A stretch of DNA of 64,000 bases from Mytilus edulis (taxonomy: Eukaryota; Mollusca; Bivalvia; Mytilida; Mytilidae): NCBI RefSeq assembly GCF_963676685.1, contig NC_092348.1, forward strand, positions 18,513,386 to 18,577,385. Reading direction: 5' to 3'. The notes beneath the pieces were generated by a model that searched no databases, was not told where the DNA came from, and saw nothing but the letters and a program-made list of their open reading frames with translations. The position numbers and the translations under genes are program-made. The stretch's first letter is position 1; each line of letters opens with the position of its first letter. Positions 21,671-33,180 of this stretch are shown one piece after another.

Positions 21671-21884
21671 TACTGACGTTATTAGTTTAATAACGTGTTA
21701 TATTGTTCTTGTATTTGTCTTTTTTATCTATTTTTAATATAACGTTTACTGTTTGATCAGTTTTCTGTGATATCCATTTGAGTAGGCTCGGTACTTCTAC
21801 ATCACGTCAATGTTTATTTATAAACAAAATGATATTTTGGTGTATAATATGTGAGTTTTTTAATTTATTTTCTAAGGATCATAT

Positions 21885-22060
21885 ACCAAAAAAAACCGAA
21901 TGTGAAATGGTGGCTTTCCTTACTTACGTACTGGAAGAACGTGGAATCTTACTCTTCAAAATATTTGACAATGAAAATAATCAATTCACGCTGAATGCAT
22001 GTGCATTAACACTGTATGCAGAAGTGCATGGCTTGCTATAAGACAAAACAAAAAGTAAAA
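21885..22060 (+). other. Conserved segment shared with 52085-52250, possible exon
   Basis: This stretch and its paralogue in unit B both contain sequence for VAFLTYVLEE/VAFLSYVLDE and TLYAEVH. I do not recognise the product. In unit A the frame runs open from 21778 to 22041, while unit B has stops. Similarity may only reflect the segmental duplication. Confidence 0.35.
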
Positions 22061-22442
22061 TAACGAAAATATCCAACTTCATGAAAAAATAAAAACAGAA
22101 AGTCCCCATTATGGAATCAGGAGCTCAAACACATAACTGAAGACAAAAAAACTTGATCAAAACAGTCAATCCGAACACTTGAGGTGAAAATTTACTTCTT
22201 TCAGTAGTCTTTTCAGTAACTTGGAATATTTGATGTGCCTTTTCCCTTTGATCTGCCAAAAAGTGAAAACCTCTGTCGATTATTGAAGAACTAGAAGTCT
22301 ATATGATCAAATTCAAATTGCAGTTAAAAAAAATTAATCTGGGTACATGGTAGTTTCAAATAGTCATGCAATGAAAACTACTTTATTTCAAAGCAGATAA
22401 CTCTACGTTATCACCAATAGAGTAACAAAAACAATTCAACAA

Positions 22443-22672
22443 TCATAAAATTGAGAATGGAAATGGGGAATGTGTCAAAGAGACAACAACCCGACCAAAT
22501 AAAAAACAACAGCAGAGGGTCACCAACAGGTCTTCAATGAAGCGAGAAATTCCCGCACCCGAAGGCGTCCTTCAGCTGGTCCCTAAACAAATATATACTA
22601 GTCCAGTGATAATGAACGCCATACTAATTTCCAAATTGTACACAAGAAACTAAAATTAAAATAATACAAGAC
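22443..22672 (-). mobile_element. 3' end of Penelope-like element copy A, cut off by the LTR retrotransposon
   Basis: This segment carries the AAGAGACAACAACCCGACC repeat and continues, after removal of the LTR element 22673-28061, into 28062. The copy at 30573-30780 preserves a similar order without interruption. It is the 3' terminal part of the minus-strand element whose RT lies at 28806-29640. Confidence 0.75.
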
Positions 22673-23698
22673 TGTAACGATAACCGAGCGGTCAAGCTTT
22701 GGTGTTAACTATAAATATTGGAACCCTTAGTGTGTTGCTATAAGACTGGAACATATGAACTAAAGTTATAACTGGCGACTCTTCTTTGGTAACGTGGTTC
22801 TCTGGTATCGTGGTATTCGGGTAGATCTACAGTTGGTTCTGTATAGGTTTTGTGGTACGTTGTTGTATTCTGATAGATCTTAGTTTGGTTCCGTTTAGGT
22901 TTTTGTAAGAATAACAGACTCGTTAAATAAAAATCAACTTGTATTTACTTTAAGATGTATTATAAATATCAACAATGCGTACACATATTAAATAACTTAA
23001 CAGTATTCTAGTTTAACAAATAAATACCACACTTTATTAGAATATCGCAAAGAAAATGGATAGCGGAAATATTATACCCCGAAAGTCTACATGGTCTACG
23101 AACTATAGTTTGGTAATCGGCAAATGGTAAATCAAATTCAATGTTAAAAGACAACGTTTCTCTCGAGAAGTTATTCTATAAATACAACTTGTTATAGAAC
23201 TAACAAGCCCACATTATACGGAAATAGTCTGGTTATTACTTAGTCTGGTAAATGGTTTCGGTACATGTATATTTAAATCGCTTGGAATTAGCGTGTGTTA
23301 CTTGCCCAGGGTAAAGTCGTACTAAACCTTATCCTTTCTCTCCACCGTATTTATACTTTGGTAAACCATTACCAAAATGGTTTACCATTTACCATTTCGG
23401 CTTACCATTTTTACCATTTCGGCTTACCATTTACCGAAATTACCAAAGCCAGAGCCGACGTCATAACAAAAATAGGTTATGACGTCATTGGTGTACTTCA
23501 TTTGAAGTAAACAATTCACAGCTGTTCCGATTGTAAAAACAAAGGTAAGAATAATAAAAAGTTAACAATGTTTACACAAAGTTGTACAATAAATATATAA
23601 TAGGAACAGTACGTAAATTTACGGTAAGGTTTTAACAACATCATCACATAATTTTAGGGAAAACAAGTTCCATTTCAAGGGACCCCCATTTCGTTTCA
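22673..23698 (-). repeat. 3' LTR
   Basis: 1026 bp, starting TGTAACGATAACC and ending TTTCGTTTCA on the plus strand. Inside is a palindrome at 23457-23486 made of GACGTCATAAC and its inverse, which includes a CRE-like TGACGTCA. Short TTACCATTTCGGC repeats lie nearby (about 23380-23440). Both probably form part of the LTR promoter. Confidence 0.93.
23457..23486. promoter_or_regulatory. CRE-like palindrome in the LTR
   Basis: An 11-bp perfect inverted repeat (GACGTCATAAC / GTTATGACGTC) around an 8-base loop creates TGACGTCA-type sites of the ATF/CREB kind. It is repeated in the other LTR at about 27820-27849. Regulatory function is inferred. Confidence 0.5.
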
Positions 23699-24862
23699 GT
23701 CTCCCCACCTTTGAAAAATAATGTTTGTCCCCAAACATGAAAAGACATTCCCTAAAATTTAAAACAACTTCTTCAATATCCTTCATTTAAATATTCTATA
23801 ACATACATATTCAAAATTATAAAACAATATTTGATCAAATTAATTACAATCTTCTGAGTGTTCATTGTTCATTTTCGTCTTCCCGCTAAGTTTGACTTCC
23901 GCACAGTTCTTTATGATGCTTTAGTTTTGTAAATGTTCATATAGCACCAACATCTCTTCTTCACATAACGATTGTTCATAAAAACGAGTTCTGTTTATTT
24001 TAACGAATGTTTATATGTTCATTAAGCAGCAACACTTCTTCTTCTCGTTATGCATGTTCTCGCATCAGAAATAATTCTGTGTATTCTGACAAATGTTTAT
24101 AGAGCACCATCAAATATTCTCTGCGGGACGAATGTTCATATAGCGCTATTTTACAAATAATTTTCCTGAAAACAAATTACATATTACACAACAATCAATA
24201 AATGTTAACAATATCAATAAAAATCTGAAATAAATTGACACTTAATTAAAAAAAAAACTCTTTCCCTTATCCAATATACACATGGACTTTTATCTATAAA
24301 AATCAAACTCAATAATCATTGATACAAGTATATCTATGTCAGCAATAATGAGACACGATACCGAGTATTTATTAGACTGTGTTGGTAATACAGCAGTCCC
24401 CATCGGCATAACTACGCTTCAATTAGTCATGCAGGGGTATCCCACTACGTGTATTGGTTAACACTGTCTTCACAATCTTGGACATGGTATTTTTCATGGA
24501 TGTATAACAAATAATAATAAAAAAAACTATCCACATACAATGGACCTGGTATCAATCAAACAATTTAATGCTATGTCAAAAACATTGACAATTACATATA
24601 AACTATCAGAATGTATTTATCTGACTGAATTTCTCACAATTAATGGACTCTATAAATCATAATTTCTAAGTCTCTGCTAAAACATGGTACTCAGTTTCAG
24701 CTTCTAATAGTTTCCCCGACCAGTCATTTGGTCTACCACTTTTATTTCTTGGAATTAAAAATTGTTATTTCTGTTATATTGAATTTTTGAAAGACGACCT
24801 GAAATGTCATCAAATTGTTCAGACAAATAAATTTCCCTATCTAAATCAAACTTATTATATAT
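23699..24862 (-). other. Non-coding interior of the LTR retrotransposon
   Basis: About 1.2 kb between the gag remnant and the 3' LTR, where pol would be expected. No RT, protease or integrase motif is visible on either strand. The minus strand next to the LTR shows the purine-rich AAAGGTGGGGAGAC, the likely polypurine tract. Confidence 0.65.
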
Positions 24863-25335
24863 TTATTTACAGTATTTACGTCTGTTGTTTTGGAAGGCTT
24901 CATATTCAAGAGCTACTTGAATTGCGTTGTCAATATTTTTTGCTTTGGCCTGGAAAATGGCCCATTCCATGTCAGCATCATTAAGGGAATCAATAAAACA
25001 ATCACGTGCTAAAAGTTCCTTAACCTCCATTGGAGCTGATGGATACGCTAATCTTACTAGACGTTTAATGTCTTGGCCTAATTCAGGTATATGTTCCGTG
25101 CGTCCGCGTATTTTACTTTTCATTTGCGCCCTGTACAATTCTGCTTGGTTTTCTGGTTGAAAACGTGACGCTAAAGCGGCAGTTAGTTGTACAAAATTTT
25201 ACCGCATCTTTGGTCTTAAATTGGTTAAAATACTTTGGGCGGAACCTCTTAAGCTAGTAGCTAATTCTAAAGCTTTCTCTAGGTCAGACCATTTATTAAT
25301 TGCCGCAATTAATCCTTTAACTCCACTTTCCGCTA
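24863..25335 (-). pseudogene. Gag C-terminal half of the LTR element
   Basis: Read on the minus strand the frame gives INKWSDLEKALELATSLRG, later LTAALASRFQ, then YRAQMKSKIRGRTEHIPEL, DIKRLVRLAYPSAP and ARDCFIDSL. This is the retrotransposon gag (capsid) pattern of Ty3/Gypsy elements. A TAA at 25199-25201 interrupts the frame. No zinc knuckle follows, as the frame ends in RRKYCK. It is the continuation of the gag at 26117-26944, separated from it by an inserted RT-element fragment. Confidence 0.8.
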
Positions 25336-26116
25336 TATAGATGACGTTCTTTCACTAAACAATTCAAAATTTGGTGACTATGTGGAACGCATCTATCCCA
25401 TCGAATTGGAGATAAAGGATACTACAGATACAGTTAAGTCGGTTTCATATCTTGACTTACATCTAGAAATTGACAATGAGGGTCGATTGAAAACTAAACT
25501 TTACGACAAAAGAGATGATTTCAGCTTTCCAATTGTGAACTTTCCATTTCTAAGTAGCAACATTCCAGCAGCACCTGCATACGGGGTATATATCTCCCAA
25601 TTGATACGATATTCCCGTGCTTGCATTTCCTATCATGATTTTCTTGATAGAGGGTTACTGCTCACAAGGAAGCTATTAAACCAAGAGTTCCAAATGGTGA
25701 AGTTGAAATCATCCCTTCGTAAATTTTACGGACGCCATCACGAGTTGGTTGACCGTTATGAAATAACCGTTTCACAAATGATATCGGATATGTTCCTTAC
25801 GTCGTAACTACAATCCCCTTCCCTTTCATGAATGTGACCTACCGAATTAGACTATTTACCGGATTTGTAATCACATAAACAACACGACGGGTGCCACATG
25901 TGGAGCAGGATCTGCTTACCCTTCCGGAGCACCTGAGATCACCCCTAGTTTTTGGTGGGGTTCGTGTTGTTTATTCTTTAGTTTTCTATGTTGTGTCATG
26001 TATACTATTGTTTTTCTGTTTGTCTTTTTCATTTTTAGCCATGGCGTTGTCAGTTTGTTTTAGATTTATGAGTTTGACTGTCCCTTTGGTATCTTTCGTC
26101 CCTCTTTTAATCCAAA
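25336..26116 (+). mobile_element. 5'-truncated Penelope-like element (family 2) inserted in gag
   Basis: The insert starts in the middle of the RT catalytic motif (DDVLSLNNSKFGDY). It runs through the C-terminal RT part (25382-25807: DLHLEID, YDKRDDFSFPIV, AYGVYISQLIRYSRA, KFYGRHHELVDRYE) and then a 3' UTR of about 310 bp with GGGTGCCACATGTGGAGCAGG. It is opposite in orientation to the host LTR element. A second copy of its 3' end lies at 36112-36522 and a reversed one at 46613-46790. Truncation at the 5' end is the usual result of incomplete target-primed reverse transcription. Assignment to Penelope-like elements is tentative. Confidence 0.75.
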
Positions 26117-26944
26117 CTAAACTAAATAGTCTTCCCAATTAGTCTCTCCATCATAAAGTACTGGTTTCTTTTTGTAACAGTTTGTATTTTGTAAGTTTAT
26201 ATCATAATCACGCTCAAAATTTGGTTTATTGCTAATGCCAGAATAATTTAAATTACTGGTCATTTCATCAGTACGGTGTTCATGGTCGGTCCCGTTAACC
26301 CCAACTCTGAATCGTCCGCGGGACGTCAAAGGTAATGCTTGGTACGTTGCCCCCATATTATGGAGTACGCCCCGGTCCAAAGTCCTAGGTAAATCTCCCG
26401 AATCCCATCTGGATTCACAAGACGTTGCGCCTTGTCTTGTATTCCCGGAGTCTCCCTCAGCAGAACCCTTTGCCTCTGCAGTAACCTCTGCCCCGGCATA
26501 ACCCTCTGCTATAGCAATACCCTCTGCTATAGTAGAACCCTCTGCTTTCTGACTCCAAAACCCATACCTAGACCTGGCAGCATGGTTATAAAGAGTGCTT
26601 GACTCTTCACCAAGATTCTGTTTTACCGGCCACGTCGCATTTGGTTCCAAATGCACAACCGTTGCCCTATTTGAAACTTCCTTATTTTTCGCTTGGTCAA
26701 TGGCCACTTTCGTTGATGGTGATAGACCTCCTGACAATGGCCTTTTGTCAGTATGGTGTATACCATCCTTTTCGTATCTATCTGTATTCTCTTGTGAGGG
26801 CCATTGATCTTGGTTCACTCTTATGCTTATCTCTCCGGTCGGCGTCAGATCATGGCAAGTTTCACAGGACCGAAATCGGGGGAGTACTGGTCTACCCTGG
26901 GCAGTTAACCTAGGTGTTTCAAATCTATTTTCCGCGCTATCCAT
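26117..26944 (-). pseudogene. Gag N-terminal half of the LTR element
   Basis: The minus-strand frame starts with ATG at 26944 and gives 275 aa rich in Ser, Thr, Glu and Gly, with imperfect AEG-type repeats in the middle. It ends in YDGETNWEDYLV, the motif that in Ty3/Gypsy gag precedes the capsid helices. The rest of the capsid appears at 25335 and below, so the ORF is split by the insertion of 25336-26116. The start lies about 90 bp after the primer-binding site, as expected for gag. The low-complexity N-terminal half is unassigned. Confidence 0.75.
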
Positions 26945-27016
26945 TTTACTTATTTAATTTATGCCTTATCTTAAAATTTTATTCAACTTATTGTAAGAAT
27001 ATAAAAATGTAGGTAC

Positions 27017-27034
27017 ATCCCACCGCTGCCACCA
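27017..27034 (-). other. Primer-binding site for tRNA-Leu
   Basis: The plus strand reads ATCCCACCGCTGCCACCA, which matches the 3' end of a eukaryotic tRNA-Leu (AAG type, from memory) including CCA. The minus-strand complement is thus an 18-nt primer site, one base from the LTR end. Confidence 0.8.
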
Positions 27035-27035
27035 C

Positions 27036-28061
27036 TGTAACGATAACCGAGCGGTCAAGCTTTGGTGTTAACTATAAATATTGGAACCCTTAGTGTGTTG
27101 CTATAAGACTGGAACATATGAACTAAAGTTATAACTGGCGACTCTTCTTTGGTAACGTGGTTCTCTGGTATCGTGGTATTCGGGTAGATCTACAGTTGGT
27201 TCTGTATAGGTTTTGTGGTACGTTGTTGTATTCTGATAGATCTTAGTTTGGTTCCGTTTAGGTTTTTGTAAGAATAACAGACTCGTTAAATAAAAATCAA
27301 CTTGTATTTACTTTAAGATGTATTATAAATATCAACAATGCGTACACATATTAAATAACTTAACAGTATTCTAGTTTAACAAATAAATACCACACTTTAT
27401 TAGAATATCGCAAAGAAAATGGATAGCGGAAATATTATACCCCGAAAGTCTACATGGTCTACGAACTATAGTTTGGTAATCGGCAAATGGTAAATCAAAT
27501 TCAATGTTAAAAGACAACGTTTCTCTCGAGAAGTTATTCTATAAATACAACTTGTTATGGAACTAACAAGCCCACATTATACGGAAATAGTCTGGTTATT
27601 ACTTAGTCTGGTAAATGGTTTCGGTACATGTATATTTAAATCGCTTGGAATTAGCGTGTGTTACTTGCCCAGGGTAAAGTCGTACTAAACCTTATCCTTT
27701 CTCTCCACCGTATTTATACTTTGGTGAACCATTACCAAAATGGTTTACCATTTACCATTTCGGCTTACCATTTTTACCATTTCGGCTTACCATTTACCGA
27801 AATTACCAAAGCCAGAGCCGACGTCATAACAAAAATAGGTTATGACGTCATTGGTGTACTTCATTTGAAGTAAACAATTCACAGCTGTTCCGATTGTAAA
27901 AACAAAGGAAAGAATAATAAAAAGTTAACAATGTTTACACAAAGTTGTACAATAAATATATAATAGGAACAGTACGTAAATTTACGGTAAGGTTTTAACA
28001 ACATCATCACATAATTTTAGGGAAAACAAGTTCCATTTCAAGGGACCCCCATTTCGTTTCA
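27036..28061 (-). repeat. 5' LTR
   Basis: 1026 bp, almost identical to the 3' LTR. The differences seen by eye are single bases in GTTATGGAAC, TTGGTGAACC and AAAGGAAAG. Confidence 0.93.
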
Positions 28062-29640
28062 AGACTAACAAAGGCCAGAGGCTCCTGACTTGGGACAGGC
28101 GCAAAAATGCGGCGGGGTTAAACATGTTTGTGAGATCTCAACCCTCCCCCTATACCTCTAACCAATGTAGTAAAGTCAACGCATAACAATACGCACATTA
28201 AAATTCAGTTCAAGAGAAATCCGAGTCTGATGTCAGAAGATTATGATTTCATCATATGAACATCAGGCACAATCCTTCCCGTTAGGGGTTTAGTATCATA
28301 CCATCATAAAATATATGAGAAGAACATAACCCGTGTCATGCCAACAACTGTTTTTAAAAAAATAATGTGTTTAGTTCCGATGCAAAGACCTTATCAGTGA
28401 CTCAATATTAACGCCAAAATATGCAATCTTTAATGACTTGACAACAGTATCGTAATTATATCCCTTCTTAATAAGTCTATTCAAAGGTTTTGTAAGTTTC
28501 TGAGGTGAATACTGACACCTTTGTGCTTTATAAAGAATATTACCATACAAAATGGGATGTGAAATACCTGAACGTATTAGAAGTCTGCATGTTGAGCTAT
28601 ATTTACGAACGATGTCTTTATACCGATGATAAAATTTAGTAAATGTTTTGACTAGTTTGTGATATCGAAAACCCTGGTGTAATAATTTTTCAGTAATACA
28701 TAAATTTCTCTCGTTAAAATCTTAAACATTGTTACATACACGAGCGAATCGTACAAGTTGAGATATATAAACACCGTAAGATGGTGACAAGGGAACGTCA
28801 CCATCTCAAAACGGATGATTAACGATAGGAAATGAAAAATCATCCCTTTTATCATAAATTTTAGTATTCAGCTTTCCATTAGTGATATAGATATCAAGAT
28901 CGAGAAAAGGGCAGTGGTCATTGTTAGTATTAGCTTTATTTAAAGTAAGTTCAACAGGATAAATTTCATTAATATACATACTGAAGTCGTCATTATTGAG
29001 AGCCAAAATATCATCCAAATATCTAAAAGTATTATTAAATTTGTTTATCAGATGTTGTTTCGATGGGTCTTTGCTTATTTTTGTCATAAATTGTAACTCA
29101 TAACAATACAAAAACAGGTCCGCAATAAGTGGTGCACAGTTAGTCCCCATTGGAATTCCGATAATCTGACGATATACGGAATCCCCAAAGCGGACAAAAA
29201 TGTTATCCAGTAAAAATTCAAGGGCATATATAGTATCAAAGCATGTCCAATTAACATAGTTTTTTTGTTTATTGCTACTAAAAAATGACCTAAAAGAGTT
29301 TGAACATATATATTCACATTCTGATTTTTTGAATGCCCATTTAATTAGGTGTGTGAATTTTTTCTTAATGAGAATGTGAGGCAATGTGGTATACAGGGTA
29401 GAAAAATCAAAACTTTGAACTGATTCAAAATCACCAATATAAGCATGCAATTTATCAAGTACTTCCAACGAGTTTTTGACACTCCAAAAGTAATTTATTC
29501 CACTATTTTCGAAGGCCTTATTTGAACAATTTATTATCAGGTTTTTAATTGTACCAAGTGTGCTGGTAAGAAGAATAGACAATTTAGTAGTTGAACAATG
29601 GCTTGAAGACGAAATAAATACTCGTTTCTGCCATTTTTTT
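28062..29640 (-). mobile_element. Penelope-like element copy A, RT and 3' region
   Basis: Read on the minus strand from 29640 the sequence runs through an RT domain, its C-terminal tail to about 28380, and a 3' UTR that reaches 28062. The 3' UTR is completed at 22672-22443 on the far side of the LTR retrotransposon. The 5' end is truncated, and no GIY-YIG endonuclease is seen. Copy B at 30573-31690 has the same order without the interruption. Confidence 0.8.
28806..29582 (-). pseudogene. Reverse transcriptase of Penelope-like element copy A
   Basis: The minus-strand frame gives 258 aa with motif A SFDFSTLYTTLPH, motif B GIPMGTNCAPLIADLFL, catalytic FRYLDDILALN and the late motif YDKRDDFSFPIVN. 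These fit the RT of Penelope-like elements and their bivalve relatives. At the lower end a TGA (about 28806-28808) replaces a codon that is TTA in copy B. The frame then continues with GDVPLSPSYG-type residues and KFYHRY to about 28380. The copy is thus truncated in front and carries a point nonsense mutation behind. RT would copy the element's RNA at an exposed 3' DNA end. Confidence 0.8.
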
Positions 29641-30572
29641 TTAAATGTATTGCTACATACATACGCACATGAGTATAATCTTTATTAATAGACCATGGTA
29701 TCATCAAATCAAACAAAAGTATTAAGGTCTATCTAAAATATTTTAAACAACAATCAATAAATTAGTAGCTATATCAAATTGAATATTGTATTTTTAAATG
29801 ACAACAATATTTTCTTGTACCTTAATGCAACGTGAATCTTGCTTAAACGTGCAACTCATCGTGTCTCGTATAAAAATATAAAAAAAAACTATCCATCCTT
29901 GTAGCTCTTGTTTGTACGCACACTTTATAGAGTTTTCTTCTGAAGCAGAAATGACCTTGTTTAAGGGGAGTATCTTGAAATAAATGCATAACTTGTAAAC
30001 GAAAATTTGACAATATTCTAGAAAAAAGTAAAAACACTATTTGTATTCATCATGCATAGATGATTTCTTCACAAGAATATGTATGATGATATTTTTAAAG
30101 AAGGGGTACTAATGGATTAAACACCAACACGATACGAAGAATACATTTTAATTTTGTTAATATTTGTTTTCAGAAACAGTATAATCTAACTACACAGGAC
30201 GATCATCAAGACAATCAATAAGTTACAAGCTTTGTTGTTCTCAACCAACTGCCTAGGTATCGGTAAACTGAAAGTAGAGCTTTATCATCACAACTGATCA
30301 GCGCCAAAGTTTTGATTGAATATGAATTCATACTATTCCGAAATATTTAAGAAATATTTAAGAAAAGAGTGTCAAAATATTTTAAGTTATTTCAACATAT
30401 TCAAGAAGCCGGACATATTTAGTACTGCCACGATATAACTCATACATATTACACTTAAGCTCCAGGTCTATTATGAAGTCATGTTGTTCAGTAGTACTAG
30501 AGAAATGTCTAGCGAAGAAAATTAAGTTCATTCAACATACTTATTAACAAACATGGGCACACAACCGATTAA
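29641..30572. other. Non-coding, nothing identified
   Basis: AT-rich DNA between two Penelope-like copies. No coding motifs or element ends are visible. Confidence 0.5.
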
Positions 30573-31690
30573 TAAAATTGAGAATGGAAATGGGGAATGT
30601 GCCAAAGAGACAACAACCCGACCTTTGACAAAAACAACAGCAGAAGGTCACCAACAGGTCTTCAATGTAGCAAGAAATTCCCGCACCCAGAGGCGTCCTT
30701 CAGCTGGCCCCTGAACAAATATATACTTGTTCAGTGATAATGAACGCCATACTAATTTCCAAATGGTACACAAGAGGTTCCTTACTTGTGACAGGCGCAA
30801 AAATGCGGCGGGGTTAAACATGTTTGTGAGATCTCAACCCTCCCCCTATACCTCTAGCCAATATAGAAAAGTAAACGCATAACAATACGCACATTAAAAT
30901 TCAGTTCAAGAGAAGTCCGAGTCTGATGTCAGAAGATGTAACCAAAGAAAATAAACAAAATGACAATAATACATAAATAACAACAGACTACTAGCAGTTA
31001 ACTGACATGATAGCTCCAGACTTCAATTAAACTGACTGAAAGATTACGATTTCATCATATGAACATCAGGCACAATCCTTCCCGTTAGGGGTTTAGTATC
31101 ATACCATCATAACATACATTTGTGTATATGAGAAGAACATAACCCGTGTCATGCCAACAACTGGATTTTGAATAAATGTGTTTTATTCCGATGCAAAGAC
31201 CCTATAAGTGAATCAATATTAACGCCACAATATGCAATCTTTAATGACCTGACAACAGTATCGTAACTATATCCCTTCTCAATAAGTCTATTCAAAGGTT
31301 TTGTTAGTTCTTGAGGTGAATACTGACACCTTTGTGCTTTATAAAGAATATTTCCATAAAAAATTGGATGTGAAATACCTGACCGTATAAGAAGTCTGCA
31401 TGTTGAACTATATTTAACTATGATGACTTATACCGATGATAAAATTTAGTAAATGTTTTGACTAGTATTTCAGTAATACATAAATTTCTCTCGTTAAAAT
31501 CTAAAACATTGTTACATACCCGAGAGAATCGTACAAGTTGAGATATAAAAACACCGTAAGATGGTGACAAGGGAACGTCACCATCTAAAAATGGATAATT
31601 AACGATAGGAAACGAAAAATCATTTCTTTTACCATAAATTTTAGTATTCACCTTTCCGTTAGGGATATATATATATCAAGATCGAGGTTT
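30573..31690 (-). mobile_element. Penelope-like element copy B, 5'-truncated
   Basis: On the minus strand it starts within the RT just after the catalytic motif. At 31418-31651 it encodes YGKRNDFSFPIVN, GDVPLSPSYGVFISQLVRF and KFYHRY. The 3' UTR then runs to 30573. It contains CGCAAAAATGCGGCGGGG and the AGAGACAACAACCCGACC terminal repeat, as in copy A. Relative to copy A it has a small deletion near 31465 (the GKxLHQGFRYHKL-type stretch is missing). This uninterrupted copy shows how copy A looked before the LTR element landed. Confidence 0.8.
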
Positions 31691-32138
31691 GACATGTCTG
31701 ATAAGTGCTCACACAACACAAATCATCACAGTTAAGCTGCTGACCTCATTTGAAGTGAATTATACATGAATAAAAAAGAAGTGCGTGGCGTAATAATTGT
31801 TGAAAGAACATACATACTGACGTATGGGCTAATAAGGTGGATGCAGTATTGCTTCAACTCTTTTAGTTTGTTCTTATATAAGAGGTGTTAATACAAAACG
31901 GATACCATCAAATGTATTAACTTTAACCAGATCATACGACTGCATTCATTTAGGATCATTACCAGTTTGGGACTCTGTAAAAATTTAAAATGTTACCTAT
32001 TATTTAGGTTTCATTTAAAAAACAAACAACTTGAACATAATCAATAAGCCTTTGTAAGCAAGAAGCTCATTCTTTTTGCAAAAGACTCATATCAGGGACG
32101 CTCAAATAAACAAATTAAAACGACCGCATAATGTAAAA

Positions 32139-32327
32139 TCAGAAATTATTGCGTGTATTTATTATTGCAATTTGTCATTTTAGACTTAAATGCGATTTTA
32201 ATTTTTACGATTTTTAGAAAAATCCTCTTTTATTCAGGTAAAATACTTCAAACTGCGAGTTTAAATTAATGCGTTTACAACTGTGTCACATTTTTCGCAA
32301 TAATAATAACCTCGCATTAATTTCTGA
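32139..32327. mobile_element. 189-bp TIR element
   Basis: The left end TCAGAAATTATTGCG and right end CGCATTAATTTCTGA are inverted repeats. Similarity extends inward imperfectly for about 40 bp (GTATTTATTATTGCAA against its inverse). ATGTA occurs on both sides. No coding capacity. Confidence 0.55.
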
Positions 32328-32449
32328 ATGTACCATTCAGTACGAAGTTTACGACACTTGATGACCTGAAATTCTAAAAGTTATCGAGAAATACAGCTGG
32401 AGAAATCTATTCTGAAATAGAATTACAATACGATAGTTATTAGGAATGC

Positions 32450-32475
32450 AAAAAAAAAAAAAAAAAAAAAAAAAA
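32450..32475 (+). repeat. 26-base poly-A tract
   Basis: A simple A run after TTAGGAATGC. It could be the tail of a retroposed copy, but no parent element was recognised in front of it. Confidence 0.9.
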
Positions 32476-33084
32476 TGACATGATCAAACTCGGTTCAATG
32501 AAGAGTATTATGAACGTCTAATTGCTACAATAGTCCTTGTATGCACCTTACAATGGTTTTAATGGATATTTGCACTATGACACATTTGGTTAAATAATTA
32601 ATGGATTGCGTGCTGAAGAGATAAGTTTGATATTCATGATAACTTTTAGGAATGATAGTGTAACAAATTCCGTATACATGTGCATTCATTATCAATTATA
32701 TAAATATATAAAAAAATGCAGACTAAAAACTTTTCTTATAATGAATATTATCATAGATATTTGTTTAATAATGCATGATTCGTAGAAATAAATTTTCAAA
32801 TAAAAAAAGTATAGTGTAGCACGTATTTATATTAATAATGAAAACAATAACAAAAAGCAATGAATATAAAATTCAAACAAATACCAAAACATGAAATGTT
32901 GAACCTACGTTTTATTCTTGATTTCTGTTGATTCGCCTTTATATCGTAAAATCTTTTCAATTGCAAAATTATCTGAATAATTGGTTAATATTTGATTTTT
33001 GGTATCTTTAAAGAGTATTGAACATGTATCGCTTTGATTCAAGCATTTATACATTTGTTTGACAAAAAATATGTCTTGGTAAAC

Positions 33085-33180
33085 CCGTCAAAGACGATAC
33101 CAGGCTAAGAATTTGTACACAAGACGCGCGTTTCGTTTGCGAACGACTCACCAGGGACGATGGAATAGCTTATTTTTATT
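33085..33180. repeat. Dispersed bivalve repeat (GACGCGCGTTTCGT family)
   Basis: ACACAAGACGCGCGTTTCGT followed by GACTCACCAGGGACG is a common bivalve repeat that I know from memory. Related, more diverged versions lie inside 34230-34330 and 50560-50670. Confidence 0.55.

Larger units (their letters stand above)
22673..28061 (-). mobile_element. LTR retrotransposon lacking pol, minus strand, with nested insertion
   Basis: Two 1026-bp LTRs (22673-23698 and 27036-28061) in direct orientation begin and end TG...CA. They are flanked by a 4-bp target duplication AGAC (22669-22672 and 28062-28065). The primer-binding site (27017-27034) and the minus-strand purine-rich tract next to the other LTR (about 23699-23713) fix the orientation as minus. 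Only gag-like sequence is found in the 3.3-kb interior. There is no protease, RT, RNase H or integrase, so it is a non-autonomous derivative. I count three differences between the LTRs by eye, meaning recent insertion. The gag resembles the Ty3/Gypsy group. Confidence 0.92.
31691..33080. other. Non-coding stretch with a small MITE and a poly-A tract
   Basis: Apart from 32139-32327 and 32450-32475 there is nothing recognisable. Near 32060-32115 a fragment AAAAGACTCATATCAGGGACG resembles a common bivalve repeat. Confidence 0.5.

Noticed and set aside
23295..23510. 71-codon frame repeated in both LTRs.
   Set aside because: It is identical in both copies only because the LTRs are nearly identical. 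It covers the promoter palindrome and the TTACC repeats and has no protein motif.
26595..26913. Plus-strand frames opposite the gag N-terminal half.
   Set aside because: Antisense shadows. The minus-strand frame has the ATG, the position after the primer site and the gag motif.
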